Below, piece after piece: positions 7,594 through 15,337 of a stretch of DNA of 25,346 nt. The number at the start of each line of letters is the position of its first letter. The stretch's first letter is position 1. The DNA lies in contig CAUQXC010000016.1 in assembly GCA_963522175.1 (NCBI GenBank), positions 1 to 25,346 of the forward strand. Direction: 5' to 3'. The position numbers were made by a program, and so were the translations under genes. The stretch comes from CAKAHY01 sp963522175. Lineage in GTDB: Bacteria > Bacillota > Clostridia > Lachnospirales > Lachnospiraceae. The notes beneath the pieces are model-generated. The model ran no database searches, was not told where the DNA came from, and worked only from the letters and a program-made list of their open reading frames with translations.

Positions 7594-9130
7594 CTCTTCC
7601 ATTCCCTTTCTCAAATTTCCAAATAATCTCCACCTTGTCTTTATCATAAACATAAATCCTGTCTATGACTTCGTTGATCCAGTCTAAAACAAGCTCTCCT
7701 TTTGTAACCGCTTCTCTTAGCTTATCAACATTAAGGTTATGTCCTGAAGATGTATTTTCTTTTATCTTGTCCGTAATGATGGCTATTTCCTGTTCTGTAT
7801 TTTTAAGTTTTTTGCTTAAATCTTCTTTCTTTGATAAATATGCTTCCTTATCTATTTCGTCCTGTTTATGCTTTTCATAAAGCTGCATTTTGGAAACCTG
7901 AATCTTTTGCTTTTCCGCTTCCAGTCTTTTCTTCCTGTCAAGCAGGCTTTCACAAATGCTTTCCATAACTTTATGCTCAATCTTTCTTGTCTGTTCTTTT
8001 TCAAGAAAGTTCTCTGTATAAAGTTTAATCTCTTCTGAAACAATATCTTCAAGTATTTCCGCTTTTATCTTCCCTTTCATGCAGCCACAGTCTTTCGCTT
8101 TGTATCTATAAGGGCAGCAGTATCCATCACTTTTTCCGTAATTAACAGTGTAGCTCATTTTATGATGACACTTTCCACAATAAACTTTATCCTGAAGTAT
8201 ATGAAAATTCTTACGCTCTCTACTGATTAGTTTTGCATTGCTGTTTAGCATATCCTGAACCTTACAAAAATCTTCTTTAGAGATAATAGCTTCGTGCATA
8301 TCTTCTCTAATTATCCAGTCTTTGCTATCAACCCATTTCCTATTATCAGAACCAACTTCCTGCACTCTTGTCTTTCCACCAACAACAGCTCCTGTATAAA
8401 CTCTTTGTGTTAAAACATATCTAATAATCTGTCCTGTCCATACTCCACTTCCTCTTTTAAGCCCTATATGTTTTGCCGGCGTCAGAACACCTCTATGATT
8501 AAATTCTTTAGAAATGGAAAGCATACTTTCACCACTAAGGTATCTTTCAAAGACTTCTTCAATGATGTTTCTCACTCTATCATCGACAAGTAGCTGATGA
8601 TGGTCTTTTTCATCTTTTACATATCCATACGGTGCTTTTGAACCGAAATAATACCCTCTATCCTGTCTTACTCTTACTGATGAACTGATTTTTTGTGAAA
8701 TGTCCTTGGAATAGTAGTCATAGACAAGATTCTTAAAAGGAATTTCTAAACTGCTGATTCCATTCTCATTGTTATTACTGTCATAATTGTCATTCACAGA
8801 GATGAAACGAACCTGCATAAAAGGGAATATCTGCTCAATATATGCTCCGGATTCAATATAATCTCTTGCAAATCGTGATAAATCCTTTACAAGAATAGTT
8901 CTTATCTCATTTTTCTTCACAAGACCTATCATCTTTTGAAATGCAGGACGATTAAAATTTGTTCCGGTATAGCCATCATCAATATGTTCTCTTATCTTCA
9001 CTCCGGTAAATTCTTCTCTTGAACTGATATAGTCTTTTAAGATTTCTCTTTGGGAAGTAATGCTGTTACTTTCGTCTTTTAAGTCATCATCTTCTAAGGA
9101 AAGTCTTAAATAAAAATCTACTGTATTCAT
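7586..9130 (-). CDS. Large serine recombinase (TndX/TnpX-like), third of three
   Basis: A 514-residue site-specific DNA recombinase. The resolvase-type catalytic domain has nucleophile Ser11 in YLRLS, then ESNSITSQR, GYTGTNFNRPAF and ILVKDLSRFARDYIESG with the conserved arginines. The recombinase domain (KAPYGYV ... ILTPAKHIG) follows, then a zinc-ribbon-like cysteine cluster (CGKCHHKM ... CCPYR ... CGCMKG) and a coiled coil. The ATG at 9130 has AAGGAGGAG upstream, inside the end of the preceding recombinase gene. It is fully intact by motif. In the family such enzymes excise and integrate transposons by cutting at short cores, often GA. Confidence 0.92.
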   Translation of the reverse strand: MNTVDFYLRLSLEDDDLKDESNSITSQREILKDYISSREEFTGVKIREHIDDGYTGTNFNRPAFQKMIGLVKKNEIRTILVKDLSRFARDYIESGAYIEQIFPFMQVRFISVNDNYDSNNNENGISSLEIPFKNLVYDYYSKDISQKISSSVRVRQDRGYYFGSKAPYGYVKDEKDHHQLLVDDRVRNIIEEVFERYLSGESMLSISKEFNHRGVLTPAKHIGLKRGSGVWTGQIIRYVLTQRVYTGAVVGGKTRVQEVGSDNRKWVDSKDWIIREDMHEAIISKEDFCKVQDMLNSNAKLISRERKNFHILQDKVYCGKCHHKMSYTVNYGKSDGYCCPYRYKAKDCGCMKGKIKAEILEDIVSEEIKLYTENFLEKEQTRKIEHKVMESICESLLDRKKRLEAEKQKIQVSKMQLYEKHKQDEIDKEAYLSKKEDLSKKLKNTEQEIAIITDKIKENTSSGHNLNVDKLREAVTKGELVLDWINEVIDRIYVYDKDKVEIIWKFEKGNGRDG

Positions 9131-9131
9131 A

Positions 9132-10814
9132 TCAGCTCCTCCTTGTCTTTCTACCGAGTTTTTCAGTAATCACAGGAGTTTCTTCAAAATTAAATTTGAT
9201 TTCTATTGTGTTATCTTTCCCTATAAAGATCTTATCAATGATGCTATCTACAAAGTCTTTATCCCATTTCTTTGTTTTACCTTTAAAAAGTGCTGTAAGG
9301 TACTTATGCCTTTCTTCAAGTTCAAATACTTCTTTTTCAAAGATAGCAACTTGTCTTTCTTTTAGACTTTCGAGTTCTGCTTTCTTTTTACCCAGAAGTC
9401 CTTTTTCCCTTTCAAAATCTTCTTTCCTCCACTTGCCCAAAACATATTTTTCATAATACTCACTTTGAAGTCTGCTAAAGCCTAAAATTTTTCTTTCAAT
9501 TTCAGTTATTTCTTTTTCCTTTTTCTTATCCATCTCTATTTTAAGATTGTCATAAGCATTCAGATAAGCCTTATAACTTTTACTGTTATTTAAAAGAATA
9601 GTATCAAAGGCTGCTTTAACGGTTTTTACAAGAGTAGCTTCTGTAATAGATGTTCCGCATTTTTCTGTTGTAAATTCTCTGAACCGATTACAGTTAAAAT
9701 AAAATACAGTTTTCTTACCGCTTTTTTGCCTGTGTACGCTCATTTTTCTCTTACAAATCCCACAATAGAGTTTTCCTCTAAATACTGTATCATCCTTAGC
9801 ATTCTTATTTTCTTTTCTGCTATTTTTAATGGAATTAGATTTTGAGGAAATTTTCTCCTGTACCTTTTCAAATGTATCAAGCGAGATAATTGCTTCATGG
9901 GCATCTTCTGTTATTGTCCAATGTTCTTTGTCAAGCCTTTCTCTCTTTTTGCCTTCAAATAAATGCTTTTGATTTCTGCCTTGAATGAGTGTTCCTGTAT
10001 ATACACGATTTTTAAGCACTTGTAATATTGTTGTTGGAATCCAAGCTCTTATAAGTTCATTTTCATCAGCTTTAGCTTTTCCAAACTTCCTATAATCAGT
10101 TGCTATATATACTTTCTTTTCAAGCAGTAACTTTGAAATATCAAGTGTACTAAATCCCTTCAAATACACATCAAAGATTTCTTTTACGATGGAAGCTGTA
10201 TTTTCATCAATATATAACCGTCTTACTCCATCTTCATCTTTTCTTGCTGTATAGCCATAAGGAGCTGCACCACAAATAAATCCACCTTGCTTAATTCTAA
10301 TCTGATGGGAAGTTGATATTTTCTTTGAAATGTCTTTTGCATAAGTTTCATTTACAATATTCTTCAAGATTACCTCAAGAGATTTATTGGGCTCTTCCAT
10401 GTGAAAGGTATCCAGATTGTCATTAACCGCAATAAATCTTACTCCAAGAAACGGAAATATCTTTTCAATGAAGTTTCCAAGCTCCGTATAATTTCTTCCG
10501 AAGCGGGATAGATCTTTTACAATAATGCAGTTGACTTTTCCCGTCCTTACTTCTCCCATAAGTTTTTCAAAGTCAGGTCTTTCAAATTCTGTCCCTGTCT
10601 TTGCGATGTCTTTATATATTCCAACCAAATTATGCCCATCATTTTTCTTTATATAACTTTCACAAAGAGCAATTTGATTTTCAATGGAATCACTCGGCTT
10701 TTCTTTTTTATCTCTTGATATTCTTGTGTAAATCGCTGTTTGAAAACTGTTTCCGCTTTCTTTGCTTAACAGAGCTTCTTCCGCTTTTGCCCGCCTGTTC
10801 GCTGTCCTTGCCAT
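9132..10814 (-). CDS. Large serine recombinase, second of three
   Basis: A 560-residue serine recombinase with a roughly 25-residue basic N-terminal extension before the catalytic domain. The nucleophile is Ser33 in YTRIS. Further motifs are SIENQIALCESYI, GTEFERPDF and CIIVKDLSRFGRNYTELGNFIEKIFP. The recombinase domain contains AAPYGYTARKDEDG. A cysteine pair CGICKRKM and later Cys residues (NCNRF ... KCGTS) form the zinc-ribbon-like part, followed by a long charged coiled coil (KKEKEITEIERKI onward). The ATG directly abuts the TAG of the first recombinase, with AAGGAGG inside that gene. The sequence clearly differs from its two neighbours, so this is not a recent tandem duplication. Confidence 0.92.
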   Translation of the reverse strand: MARTANRRAKAEEALLSKESGNSFQTAIYTRISRDKKEKPSDSIENQIALCESYIKKNDGHNLVGIYKDIAKTGTEFERPDFEKLMGEVRTGKVNCIIVKDLSRFGRNYTELGNFIEKIFPFLGVRFIAVNDNLDTFHMEEPNKSLEVILKNIVNETYAKDISKKISTSHQIRIKQGGFICGAAPYGYTARKDEDGVRRLYIDENTASIVKEIFDVYLKGFSTLDISKLLLEKKVYIATDYRKFGKAKADENELIRAWIPTTILQVLKNRVYTGTLIQGRNQKHLFEGKKRERLDKEHWTITEDAHEAIISLDTFEKVQEKISSKSNSIKNSRKENKNAKDDTVFRGKLYCGICKRKMSVHRQKSGKKTVFYFNCNRFREFTTEKCGTSITEATLVKTVKAAFDTILLNNSKSYKAYLNAYDNLKIEMDKKKEKEITEIERKILGFSRLQSEYYEKYVLGKWRKEDFEREKGLLGKKKAELESLKERQVAIFEKEVFELEERHKYLTALFKGKTKKWDKDFVDSIIDKIFIGKDNTIEIKFNFEETPVITEKLGRKTRRS

Positions 10815-12485
10815 CTACACCACCTCCTTCATCAGCTCGGAGGATTGCTTTGTGTAGTCGCTTAACTTATCCAGTATATCTGTGGTTTCATCATAGTTAA
10901 AATGGATTTCTATCCTTTTTTCTTCCAAAACATAGATTTTATCGACAAGTCTTACAAGAAGCCCTCTTTCTAAGGTGCTTATATTCCTGTACTTTTTAAT
11001 ATCTGACAGGAAGTTTTTGTTTCCCAAACTCTTTTGATAGAGCCTTGAGATTTCTTTATTCTGCTTTTCTAAAATCAGTTCACTTTCTACGATACGATTT
11101 GTATAAAACTCTCTCATACCGTAAAATTCTTCTTCAGAAATGATTCCTTCTTTTAAGTCCTGATACAGAGCTGATTTTAAAAGTTCAAACTTTGCCTTGC
11201 TTTTCTTGGTATATTCCTGTCTTTTATCTATTTTCTTAAAAAGCTCATAGGATACTTCCATGTCCCTTACTTTTTCCGAAATGCTTTCATACTTTCCAAG
11301 AGAGTTGATGTAATGGCGAATCATCTCAAGTACGCTTACTTTTAAATCCTCCTGTTTGATTGAATGCCTGCTGCACTCTTTTCCTTTGTTGTACTGGGAG
11401 CAGATATAGTAAATAGTGGGAGTTTTCCCTCTCTTATCGACTTTCTTTGTCATCTGAGCATTACAGTCCTTGCAAAATAAAAGCCCTGAAAACAAATCTG
11501 CTTTCTCTCCGACATTTTTTGCCTTTATATCACATTTCAAAAGTTTTTGGACAATTTCAAAGTCATAAATATCAATAATGGCTTCATGATTATCCTCTAT
11601 TTCAATCCAATCACTTCTATCCTTGGAAACCACTTTATCCAGCTTATAATTGATTTTTTCCCGTTTTCCCTGTTGCAGTGTTCCGATATAGACCTCGTTG
11701 GTTAAAATACGATTAACTGCCGGCGTATCCCATTTGGCAACCGCCTTTGTGCTAAAGCCTGTCTTATACCTTATTCCCTTTGCCTTTTTATGCTCCATCG
11801 GTGATGGGATTCCATTATCGTTTAAGTGTTTGGCAATAGAGTAGGAGCTGTACCCTTCAAGCTTCATTGAGAAGATTTTCCGCACCACATATTCCGCTTC
11901 TTTATCAATTACTATTTTGTGCTTATCTTCCTTATCTTTTTCATAGCCGTAAGGAGCATAGTTTGATATAAACTGTCCCTGTTTTCTCTTTACCTTGCAG
12001 ACACTTCTGACCTTTGCGGAAGTATCCCTACAATAATTGTCATTGATGAAGCTTTTAAACGGAATGACCAAGTTCTTTTCCGTTTCACTGGCTGTATAGC
12101 TGTCATAATTATCATTTAGGGCAATAAATCTTATATCAAGAGAGGGAAACACTCTTTGTAGGTATCTTCCGCTATCAATATAATCTCTGCCAAATCTGGA
12201 TAAGTCTTTTACAACAATGCAGTTAATTCTCCCTGTGATGACATCTTCCATCATTTTCTTAAATGCCGGTCTTTCAAAGTTTATCCCTGAATATCCGTCA
12301 TCGACATATTCTTCTATCAGCTCCATATCCTCATTTTTATCAATGAAGTCATTAATCTGAAGTCTTTGGTTGGAAATGCTGTTGCTTTCCACCTTAAAGC
12401 CTTTATCATATTTTTCATCATCTTGTGATAATCTAAGATACATGGCAACTTTGAGAACATCTGTATCTAAATTGTTTTTAGACAT
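10815..12485 (-). CDS. Large serine recombinase, first of three
   Basis: A 556-residue serine recombinase, promoter-proximal in the operon. The nucleophile is Ser20 in YLRLSQDDE. It then shows ESNSISNQRLQINDFI, GYSGINFERPAF, CIVVKDLSRFGRDYIDSGRYLQRVFP and LNDNYDS. The recombinase domain has NYAPYGYEKDKEDKH. The zinc-ribbon-like part has CKDCNAQM and ICSQYNKGKECSRH, followed by a coiled coil. The start ATG at 12485 has GGAGG seven bases upstream, but that site lies in an inverted repeat that could hide it in RNA. All catalytic landmarks are present. Confidence 0.92.
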   Translation of the reverse strand: MSKNNLDTDVLKVAMYLRLSQDDEKYDKGFKVESNSISNQRLQINDFIDKNEDMELIEEYVDDGYSGINFERPAFKKMMEDVITGRINCIVVKDLSRFGRDYIDSGRYLQRVFPSLDIRFIALNDNYDSYTASETEKNLVIPFKSFINDNYCRDTSAKVRSVCKVKRKQGQFISNYAPYGYEKDKEDKHKIVIDKEAEYVVRKIFSMKLEGYSSYSIAKHLNDNGIPSPMEHKKAKGIRYKTGFSTKAVAKWDTPAVNRILTNEVYIGTLQQGKREKINYKLDKVVSKDRSDWIEIEDNHEAIIDIYDFEIVQKLLKCDIKAKNVGEKADLFSGLLFCKDCNAQMTKKVDKRGKTPTIYYICSQYNKGKECSRHSIKQEDLKVSVLEMIRHYINSLGKYESISEKVRDMEVSYELFKKIDKRQEYTKKSKAKFELLKSALYQDLKEGIISEEEFYGMREFYTNRIVESELILEKQNKEISRLYQKSLGNKNFLSDIKKYRNISTLERGLLVRLVDKIYVLEEKRIEIHFNYDETTDILDKLSDYTKQSSELMKEVV

Positions 12486-12492
12486 AACAAAA

Positions 12493-12541
12493 CCTCCAAA
12501 CTTTCATATTCTTTTTTAAGGAGAAATATGATAACTTGGAG
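12493..12541 (-). promoter_or_regulatory. Inverted repeat masking the recombinase ribosome binding site
   Basis: CTCCAA (12494-12499) pairs with TTGGAG (12536-12541), and TCATATT pairs with AATATGA further in, giving an imperfect stem of about 17 bp. The minus-strand GGAGG (12493-12497) that serves the first recombinase is part of the stem. In the mRNA leader this would sequester the ribosome binding site, which suggests translational control of the whole recombinase operon. Confidence 0.5.
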
Positions 12542-12560
12542 TCTTTCAGCTCTTATGAAG

Positions 12561-12590
12561 TTGTATCCCTATTTGATTCGTATTATACCA
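12561..12590 (-). promoter_or_regulatory. Extended -10 promoter of the recombinase operon, with shared 13-bp motif
   Basis: The minus strand reads TGGTATAAT (12582-12590), a consensus extended -10 box (TGnTATAAT). No good -35 is seen, as expected for this class. Eight bases further comes AATAGGGATACAA (12561-12573), identical over 13 bases to the sequence just after the parA TATAAT box. The likely leader to the first recombinase is about 90 bases. Confidence 0.55.
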
Positions 12591-12626
12591 TAGATTTGTA
12601 AAAAAGTCTGCCCCTTTTATCATATT

Positions 12627-12857
12627 TTAATCAAGAAGCATTGCTTTCTTTTTTAGGTAAGACAAAAAGCAATCCTCCAAACTTCTTCCATTCTCTGCAT
12701 AGCTACATTTAACAATGACATTTCCGACTTTCATAAAGTACATGGAAAGCGGCTCTGCATTTTTCTTATCTTTTATATCTTCAATATCAGGGACAATTTT
12801 CCTGTCTATCTCTTCCGCTGACATGTTTTTATATATTGCTAATTCTTCTGCATTCAT
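12627..12857 (-). CDS. Small ICE-associated protein, DUF6870-like
   Basis: A 76-residue acidic/basic mixed protein with no membrane segment. The pattern YKNMSAEEID ... MYFMKVGNVIVKCSYAENGRSLEDCFLSYL resembles the small DUF6870-type proteins found next to recombinases and regulators in Clostridial ICEs. The ATG at 12857 has AAAGGAG seven bases upstream and fits the family length. A longer in-frame start at 12929 (100 residues, GGAGGTGAG upstream) is also possible. It lies between the sigma factor and the recombinases. Its function is unknown, and the family assignment is from memory of the motif. Confidence 0.65.
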   Translation of the reverse strand: MNAEELAIYKNMSAEEIDRKIVPDIEDIKDKKNAEPLSMYFMKVGNVIVKCSYAENGRSLEDCFLSYLKKKAMLLD

Positions 12858-12929
12858 TAGAAAACTCCTTTCCCTGTTGTTTTCTTTTTTAAGTTTTTTG
12901 ACATTGGTAGGTGTCTTGGCTGACAACAT

Positions 12930-13262
12930 AGGAATCTCACCTCCGCCCCTTATTCAAGACGAGCCGGCATAAACTGTTGAAGTATCATTATCACTGCCTG
13001 TATCAACGAACAGACTGCCACATCTGTTTTTTATGTAATCTTATTTGTCGCTCGCTTCCTTGTTTCCTTGATTTTCTCAGTATTCATTGAACCAAAATAT
13101 TTTTTAGCAGAAAGGTCTTGGCGTAAGTCATAATTCTCCACAAGCAGATAAAGTCCTACCTTGGTCTATTCAGTTGTCAAAGAACAAAATATTTGAAAGG
13201 GATTTTTCTTTCTATTTTCCAATTTGCCATAGCAACCTATCTCTTATAAAAGAAAGTAAAAG
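12930..13262 (-). other. Non-coding or relic region between sigma gene and DUF6870-like gene
   Basis: About 330 bases without a convincing gene. The minus strand holds only very short frames: 12950-13021 (23 codons from a GTG, ending MPARLE, no ribosome binding site), plus frames of about 15-18 codons between about 13030 and 13250. A TTGACA at about 13175 has no good -10 partner. It may be a leader or a decayed gene remnant. Confidence 0.35.
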
Positions 13263-13305
13263 AGGTCAAACTCCCCTTCACTTTATATAAGGAAAATTTG
13301 ACCCC
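13263..13305 (-). terminator. Terminator-like hairpin after the sigma-factor gene
   Basis: GGTCAAA (13264-13270) pairs with TTTGACC (13297-13303), with an inner CCTT/AAGG. On the minus strand it is followed by CTCTTTTACTTTC, an interrupted T-run. It begins 17 bases after the sigma gene's stop. It is likely a weak terminator. Confidence 0.5.
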
Positions 13306-13321
13306 TTTGGTTACCGAATTT

Positions 13322-13732
13322 CTAAATTTCTTCGATAAATTTTTTCAGCTTCTCTAAGATTTTGTTTCTTTTCTTAATCAAAGCCGGGTGTGTGATACTC
13401 TTTAACTTTGCTACCGAACGGACTGGTTCATCATGAAAATACAAACGCTCTATGATGTCCTTTTCTTCTGCGTTAAGCCTTGATATAGCGTTTCTGACTG
13501 CTTCAATCATCATCTGTGTTTCCACAATCTTTTCTACATCAACGCCTTCATCAACAATGTTTTCATAGAAATGTCCATCATGGTCTAATGATGAAAAAAA
13601 GAGCAAGTGGTTTTTCCTGTCCACCTGCTCCAAATATTTTTCATGCTCTTTCTCACGCCAGTAGACCTTATATATCTCCTCACTGACTTTCACCTTTTGT
13701 CCATTGACATAAAGGTAATATTCTTTTTTCAT
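13322..13732 (-). CDS. Sigma-70 region 4-like regulator (Tn916 Orf7-type)
   Basis: A 136-residue protein. The N-terminus KKEYYLYVNGQKVKVSEEIYKVYWREKEHEKY and the C-terminal helix-turn-helix (SRLNAEEKDIIERLYF ... ITHPALIKKRNKILEKLKK) match the short sigma factor-like proteins of Tn916/Tn1549-type elements, which control transfer and excision genes. The ATG at 13732 has GGAGGAC upstream. The longer frame to 13795 would run into the terminator hairpin and lacks a ribosome binding site. It lies directly after an intrinsic terminator and a leader ORF, so it may be expressed by read-through. Confidence 0.82.
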   Translation of the reverse strand: MKKEYYLYVNGQKVKVSEEIYKVYWREKEHEKYLEQVDRKNHLLFFSSLDHDGHFYENIVDEGVDVEKIVETQMMIEAVRNAISRLNAEEKDIIERLYFHDEPVRSVAKLKSITHPALIKKRNKILEKLKKFIEEI

Positions 13733-13773
13733 TTCAAGTCCTCCATTCTTTTTCTGTCTGCTTGTTTTCAGGC

Positions 13774-13814
13774 AAAAAAAGGAGGACTCCTGCACTTAAG
13801 CATAAGAAGTCCTC
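13774..13814 (-). terminator. Strong intrinsic terminator upstream of the sigma gene
   Basis: GAGGACTTCT (13805-13814) pairs with AGGAGTCCTC (13782-13791), with one mismatch and a 13-base loop. On the minus strand C and seven T (13774-13780) follow. It can end the ABC-ABC-MATE transcript. Because the only gene start between it and the sigma gene has no visible promoter, it may also work as an attenuator. Confidence 0.8.
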
Positions 13815-13837
13815 TAAAATGGGTAAGTATTGCCGAA

Positions 13838-13915
13838 TTATTTAAATAAATTCTTAGACAATACGAAAAAAGGTGATTCCATCATTAAAGCTCTCATTAT
13901 TATTTCATTGAACAT
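13838..13915 (-). CDS. Short leader-type ORF (25 residues)
   Basis: An ATG at 13915 with a textbook ribosome binding site (CAGGAGG, six bases upstream) opens a 25-residue peptide, MFNEIIMRALMM ... LSKNLFK. The last third of the frame lies in a hairpin (GTATTG 13827-13832 with CAATAC 13859-13864, inner GAATT/AATTC). The terminator starts 23 bases after the stop. This layout is that of a leader peptide controlling a terminator by ribosome position. It could also be a small protein made with the MATE operon. I do not recognise the peptide. Confidence 0.5.
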   Translation of the reverse strand: MFNEIIMRALMMESPFFVLSKNLFK

Positions 13916-13971
13916 AATTATCCTCCTGATACATTTACTTTTCTCATTTCATCTGCTCTTTCCCTCAATTT

Positions 13972-15321
13972 TTATATTTCATTTGAATTTAATCTTAATT
14001 TTTTTCTTACATCTATTGCAAAAGGTATTGTTATAATTGTGGTTATTAAATCAGCGACAGCTTGAGAATATATCACACCATTTAATCCAAAAATTTTAGG
14101 CAAAAGCAGAATGATCGGTAAAAATATAATTCCTTGTCTGCAAATGCTTAAAAATCCTCCAGCTAAGGCTTTTCCCATTGATAAATATAATGTGGAATAT
14201 GTGAATTGAAATCCAAATGTAATAAACATAATGACTCCTGCTCTTAAAGCAGGAACTGCTATTTTCAAAACACTTTCACCAGTTCCAAAGATAGATAATA
14301 TATTTGGTGCAAATATATAAAGTAAAATTGTCCATACTAAACAAAATAGATTTATATATTTTATACAGCACCTTATTGCTTCATTTAATCTTTTGTAGTT
14401 CTTCGCACCGTAATTAAAGCCGACTAATGGCTGTAATCCTTTCATATATCCAAAAACAACATTCGTTCCCAAAGTTACAATTCTAAGTACGATCCCCATT
14501 GCAGCAATCGCATCTTCCCCATATAAAGATGCCGAAGATGATATTTTACTCATAGATATACTTGAAAAAATCTGGAGCAAAAACATTGAAATACCAACTT
14601 TCAATATTTCTTTATAAGCATTAATGGTTGGCTTAAAATTAGAAATTTTAAGTTTTATATAACTTTTCTCGCTTTTAAAATAAATGATATAAATAAACAG
14701 GGTTACGACTTGAGATATAAGAGTTGCAATAGCTGCTCCATTTACTCCCAAATTTAATCCATATATAAATATAGGATCTAAAACCATATTCAAAACCGAA
14801 CCAATAATCATTGCTTTTAAGGAAACTTTAGCTGCCCCTTGTGCTACCGCCAGATTGCCTGCCGTTACATTAGCAGTGCTGACCATTGTACTTATAATGA
14901 ATATGATGGCATATTTTTTAGCAATTTCTATTATAGAAGGGATTGCTCCCATAAATTTCAAAACATCAGTCAGCAGAAACAGCAGTGTCATGCCGGTAAT
15001 CGCTCCGATGATAACACTTGTAAACATTGCTACAGTAGCAACTATATCTGCTTCCTTCTTCTTTTCTCCACCTAATAATCGTGATATATAAGAACCTGCC
15101 CCTGCACCAAAAGTTAACCCAATCCCCGAAAAAATAAGAGAAATCGGAAAAGCTACCGATACGGCTGCTACTGAATGTTTCCCCAGTCCTGATACAAAGT
15201 AAGTATCCACAACATTATATAATGCCATTATCAGCATACTTACAACCATTGGCATTCCAAGTTTAAACAAAGCTTTCGCAACATTTTCCTCACTCATAAT
15301 CTTTATTTTGCTGCTATTCAT
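13972..15321 (-). CDS. MATE-family efflux transporter
   Basis: A 449-residue membrane protein with about 12 hydrophobic segments. It starts with the MATE pattern ALFKLGMPMVVSMLIMALYNVVDTYFVSGLG and the repeat-half pattern in the second half (EILKVGISMFLLQIFSSISMS). It resembles MepA/DinF-like transporters that use Na+ or H+ gradients to export cationic drugs or metabolites. The ATG at 15321 has AAGGAG upstream. It is the last gene of an operon, 16 bases after the second ABC half-transporter. The context suggests export of a metallophore or toxic by-product, or drug resistance. The substrate is unknown. Confidence 0.88.
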   Translation of the reverse strand: MNSSKIKIMSEENVAKALFKLGMPMVVSMLIMALYNVVDTYFVSGLGKHSVAAVSVAFPISLIFSGIGLTFGAGAGSYISRLLGGEKKKEADIVATVAMFTSVIIGAITGMTLLFLLTDVLKFMGAIPSIIEIAKKYAIIFIISTMVSTANVTAGNLAVAQGAAKVSLKAMIIGSVLNMVLDPIFIYGLNLGVNGAAIATLISQVVTLFIYIIYFKSEKSYIKLKISNFKPTINAYKEILKVGISMFLLQIFSSISMSKISSSASLYGEDAIAAMGIVLRIVTLGTNVVFGYMKGLQPLVGFNYGAKNYKRLNEAIRCCIKYINLFCLVWTILLYIFAPNILSIFGTGESVLKIAVPALRAGVIMFITFGFQFTYSTLYLSMGKALAGGFLSICRQGIIFLPIILLLPKIFGLNGVIYSQAVADLITTIITIPFAIDVRKKLRLNSNEI

Positions 15322-15337
15322 TTTCCCGCTCCTTACA

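Noticed and set aside
6406..12573. The 13-bp direct repeat as the certain ends of a 6.15-kb transposon
   Set aside because: One copy lies within a terminator stem and both sit at promoters, so a regulatory role explains them at least as well. The sigma and DUF genes that usually accompany such recombinases would fall outside.
12627..13732. Sigma-like gene plus small DUF protein as a toxin-antitoxin pair
   Set aside because: The two genes are about 460 bases apart, with a terminator-like hairpin between them, and match ICE regulatory families rather than toxin families.
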